Source of the DNA: Smithella sp.
GTDB taxonomy: Bacteria; Desulfobacterota; Syntrophia; Syntrophales; Smithellaceae
Direction of reading: 5' to 3'
Length of the DNA: 7,119 nt
Assembly: GCA_012797505.1 (NCBI GenBank)
Contig: JAAZOZ010000223.1
Coordinates: forward strand, 1 to 7,119
The notes under the pieces: model-generated
What the model saw: the letters and a program-made list of their open reading frames with translations, nothing else
Databases searched by the model: none
Told to the model about the DNA's origin: nothing
Made by a program: the position numbers and the translations under genes
Part shown: in pieces, positions 5,225 to 7,119 of the stretch
Numbering within the stretch: position 1 is the first letter of the stretch
Layout: each line of letters begins with the position of its first letter

Positions 5225-6166
5225 TCAGGCTGTTTTCAGAATTTCTTTGAAATAGGCAATCGTGCCGATCAGGCCCTTTTCCAGCGAAATCGTCGGCTGC
5301 CATCCCAGTTTTTCCCGCGCCAGGGCAATATCGGGTTTGCGCTGCGCCGGGTCATCGGACGGCAGCGGTTGAAAAACGATCTGCGATGTGCTGCCCGTCA
5401 GTTCTATCACCAGGCGCGCCAGCTGCAGGATGGTGAATTCGCCGGGATTGCCGATATTCACCGGTCCGAAGAAATCGTCCGGCGTGTTCATCAGCCGGAT
5501 CAGTCCGTCAATCAGATCGCCTGCGTAGCAGAAGGAGCGCGTGTGGCTGCCGTCGCCGTAAACGGTGATGTCCCGGTTCTGCAGGGCCTGAAGGATGAAG
5601 TTGCTGACGACGCGTCCGTCATTGACGGCCATGCGCGGTCCGTAGGTATTGAAGATGCGCGCGATTTTCGTGTTGACGGCATTTTGCCGCCGGTAGTCCA
5701 TCATCAGGCATTCCGCTGCCCTCTTGCCTTCGTCATAGCAGCTGCGGATGCCGATGGGATTGACGCGGCCCCAGTAGGATTCCCGCTGGGGATGGACGTC
5801 CGGATCGCCGTAAACTTCCGAAGTAGAAGCTTGAAGGACTTTTGCCCGGGTCCGTTTGGCGATGCCCAGGACGTTGATGGCCCCCATGACATTGGTTTTG
5901 ATCGTCTTGATGGGATTGAACTGATAGTGCACGGGCGAGGCCGGGCAGGCGAGGTTGTAGATTTCGTCCACCTCCAGATAGATGGGATTGATGATATCGT
6001 GCCGGATCAGTTCGAAATGCGCCTGTCCCATCAGGTGGGCGATGTTGTTTTTATGGCCGGTAAAAAAATTGTCCAGGCAGATCACATCATGGCCTTCGCT
6101 CAAAAGGCGTTCACACAGATGGGAGCCTAAAAAACCTGCTCCGCCGGTAATTAAGATTCGTTTCAT
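5225..6166 (-). CDS. uxs: UDP-glucuronate decarboxylase (UDP-xylose synthase)
   Basis: This NAD+-dependent extended short-chain dehydrogenase converts UDP-glucuronate to UDP-xylose and CO2. The 313-residue product starts directly at the Rossmann fold (GGAGFLG, 8-14), with no membrane anchor, so it is cytosolic. Family hallmarks follow: LDNFFTGHKNN (31-41), EIYNLACPASPVHYQ (68-82), the active-site STSEVYGDP (114-122, with Glu117), SCYDEGKR (142-149, Tyr144 and Lys148) and IFNTYGPRM.VNDGRVVSNFI. These separate it from plain UDP-glucose epimerases. RSFCYAGDL (210-218) replaces the usual YV[DS]DL, a mild variation away from the catalytic residues. It is the first gene of the - strand operon, upstream of ugd whose product is its substrate. 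A sigma70-type promoter lies about 45 nt upstream; its ribosome-binding site (AGGA, complement of 6184-6187) is weak and distant. Confidence 0.95.
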   Translation of the reverse strand: MKRILITGGAGFLGSHLCERLLSEGHDVICLDNFFTGHKNNIAHLMGQAHFELIRHDIINPIYLEVDEIYNLACPASPVHYQFNPIKTIKTNVMGAINVLGIAKRTRAKVLQASTSEVYGDPDVHPQRESYWGRVNPIGIRSCYDEGKRAAECLMMDYRRQNAVNTKIARIFNTYGPRMAVNDGRVVSNFILQALQNRDITVYGDGSHTRSFCYAGDLIDGLIRLMNTPDDFFGPVNIGNPGEFTILQLARLVIELTGSTSQIVFQPLPSDDPAQRKPDIALAREKLGWQPTISLEKGLIGTIAYFKEILKTA

Positions 6167-6211
6167 GTCGGGTTTGCTGTTCTTCCTGGTAGTATTTTAT
6201 TTTCGTCTCTG

Positions 6212-6240
6212 CTAATAAAGCCGAAGGACAAAGATGTCAA
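6212..6240 (-). promoter_or_regulatory. Sigma70-type promoter for the uxs-ugd operon
   Basis: On the - strand a perfect TTGACA (complement of 6235-6240) is followed after exactly 17 nt by TATTAG (complement of 6212-6217, four of six consensus positions). This would start transcription near 6205 and give a leader of about 40 nt before the uxs ATG. It lies in the 102-nt gap between the divergent uxs and rsmI genes. It is the best promoter match I see in the window; it is unproven experimentally. Confidence 0.6.
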
Positions 6241-6268
6241 CCATAAAAAGAGTCTGAAAGGCGGTGCA

Positions 6269-7119
6269 ATGGACAAAGAAACACAGGGCGTTCTTTATAT
6301 GGTGGCCACGCCGATCGGCAATCTGGAGGACATTACCCTCCGGGCGCTGCGCGTGCTCAGGGAGGTTGACCTGATTGCCGCGGAAGACACCCGCCGTTCC
6401 GGAATCCTGCTTTCCGCGTATGAGATCAAAACGCCCATGATCAGCCTGCACGAGCACAACGAAAAGGAACGCAGCCGGGTGGTGCTTTCCAGGCTGCGGG
6501 ACGGACTGAGCGTCGCGTACGTCTCTGACGCCGGGACGCCCTGCGTCTCCGATCCGGGCCATCATCTCGTTTGTGTTGCGCTGGCCAACGGCATCCGGGT
6601 CGTGCCCGTTCCGGGAGCTTCCGCGCTGCCTGCGGCTCTGTCGGTCTGCGGCTTTGACGCCGAGCCGTTTTTGTTCTGCGGTTTTCTGCCTCCCCGGCAA
6701 AACCGGCGCCGCCGCTTTCTGGAGGCCGTCAGCGATGAAGAATATACGATCATTTTCTACGAGTCTCCGGCTCGAATCCGCGAAACCCTGGAAGATGCGC
6801 TGGACATTCTGGGAGACCGGCAGGCCGTTGTGGCGCGTGAATTGACCAAGGTGTTTGAAGAGATTCGGCAGGGGCGGATTTCAGACTTGTTGGCCCGGGC
6901 GTCCACCGCAAAAAGCAAAGGGGAATTTACGGTAATGGTGCGGGCGGCCGTCCGAAAGCCCGCGCCGCTTTCGGAGGAGGAGATTCAGGCCACGCTTTTG
7001 AACATTCGTTCGAGGAAACCCGTTTCGCTGCGGGATGCGGTTGCGGAGGCTGCAAGGCTAACCGGAACTCCCAGAAAAAAAATATACGATGCGGCCGTCA
7101 AAATCCGCCGGAAATTTTC
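6269..7119 (+). CDS. rsmI: 16S rRNA 2'-O-ribose C1402 methyltransferase RsmI, 3' partial
   Basis: RsmI methylates the 2'-OH of C1402 in the 16S rRNA decoding centre, together with RsmH (N4), tuning start-codon choice and fidelity. The frame is open from ATG 6269 to the window edge (283 codons). The E. coli enzyme has 286 residues, so only the last few are missing. The tetrapyrrole-methylase-like fold is clear: YMVATPIGNLEDITLRAL (10-27), IAAEDTRRSG (36-45), VSDAGTPCVSDPG (85-97) for SAM binding, PVPGASALPAALS (113-125), FCGFLP (136-141), YESPARI (164-170), VARELTKVFEEI (188-199) and GEF. The small C-terminal helical domain (251-280) is present. AAGG at 6258-6261 lies 7 nt before the ATG. It is divergent from uxs and cut off from yraN by the cassette, so it needs its own promoter, which I could not identify with confidence. 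Confidence 0.96.
   Translation, partial: MDKETQGVLYMVATPIGNLEDITLRALRVLREVDLIAAEDTRRSGILLSAYEIKTPMISLHEHNEKERSRVVLSRLRDGLSVAYVSDAGTPCVSDPGHHLVCVALANGIRVVPVPGASALPAALSVCGFDAEPFLFCGFLPPRQNRRRRFLEAVSDEEYTIIFYESPARIRETLEDALDILGDRQAVVARELTKVFEEIRQGRISDLLARASTAKSKGEFTVMVRAAVRKPAPLSEEEIQATLLNIRSRKPVSLRDAVAEAARLTGTPRKKIYDAAVKIRRKF

Noticed and set aside
5171..6130. A 319-codon open frame on the + strand opposite uxs.
   Set aside because: It mirrors the uxs reading frame, shows no family resemblance and no good ribosome-binding site; a shadow of the real gene.
6212..6700. A 162-codon frame on the - strand over the start of rsmI.
   Set aside because: It is antisense to conserved RsmI motifs and crosses the uxs promoter region; no domain is recognisable.

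Overview
The window is a conserved bacterial ribosome and tRNA maturation locus interrupted by a two-gene nucleotide-sugar cassette. The order on the + strand, ffh – rpsP – khpA – rimM – trmD – rplS – rnhB – yraN – (cassette) – rsmI, is the extended trmD operon seen in many Gram-negative bacteria. The version with a KH-domain gene between rpsP and rimM and rnhB–yraN after rplS is typical of the former Deltaproteobacteria (Desulfobacterota and relatives). That assignment comes from gene order, from moderate GC content judged by eye, and from protein style. No 16S gene or other decisive marker is present, so it is an inference. Both ends are cut inside genes: ffh lacks its N-terminal NG domain, and rsmI runs off the right edge with nearly all of its length visible.

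Layout. Positions 1-383: Ffh M domain. 447-701: ribosomal protein S16. 830-1060: KhpA-type KH RNA-binding protein. 1063-1569: RimM. 1566-2303: TrmD (4-nt GTGA overlap with rimM). 2395-2742: ribosomal protein L19. A terminator-like hairpin spans the rplS stop codon and ends two bases before rnhB. 2771-3394: ribonuclease HII. 3391-3777: YraN (4-nt ATGA overlap). Then, on the - strand, uxs (6166-5225, UDP-glucuronate decarboxylase) and ugd (5199-3823, UDP-glucose 6-dehydrogenase) form a two-gene operon read toward yraN. It has a good sigma70-type promoter (TTGACA, 17 nt, TATTAG) in the divergent gap before rsmI (6269 to the edge, + strand).

How the genes work together. The + strand genes serve protein synthesis and genome upkeep: targeting of nascent membrane proteins (Ffh), 30S and 50S proteins (S16, L19), 30S maturation (RimM), tRNA m1G37 methylation (TrmD), 16S rRNA 2'-O-methylation (RsmI), RNA binding (KhpA), and removal of ribonucleotides from DNA (RNase HII). 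The - strand pair encodes consecutive steps UDP-glucose -> UDP-glucuronate -> UDP-xylose, supplying an activated pentose for a cell-surface glycan. The glycosyltransferases that would use it are not in the window. Both cassette enzymes look strikingly like their animal counterparts.

I found no mobile element, CRISPR array, tRNA or rRNA gene, toxin-antitoxin pair or defence gene, and no sign of a wholly new system. The points most worth a second look are the cassette's position and style, the terminator-like hairpin over the rplS/rnhB junction, the unexplained 128-nt gap before khpA, and a Glu in TrmD where the well-studied enzymes have a catalytic Asp.
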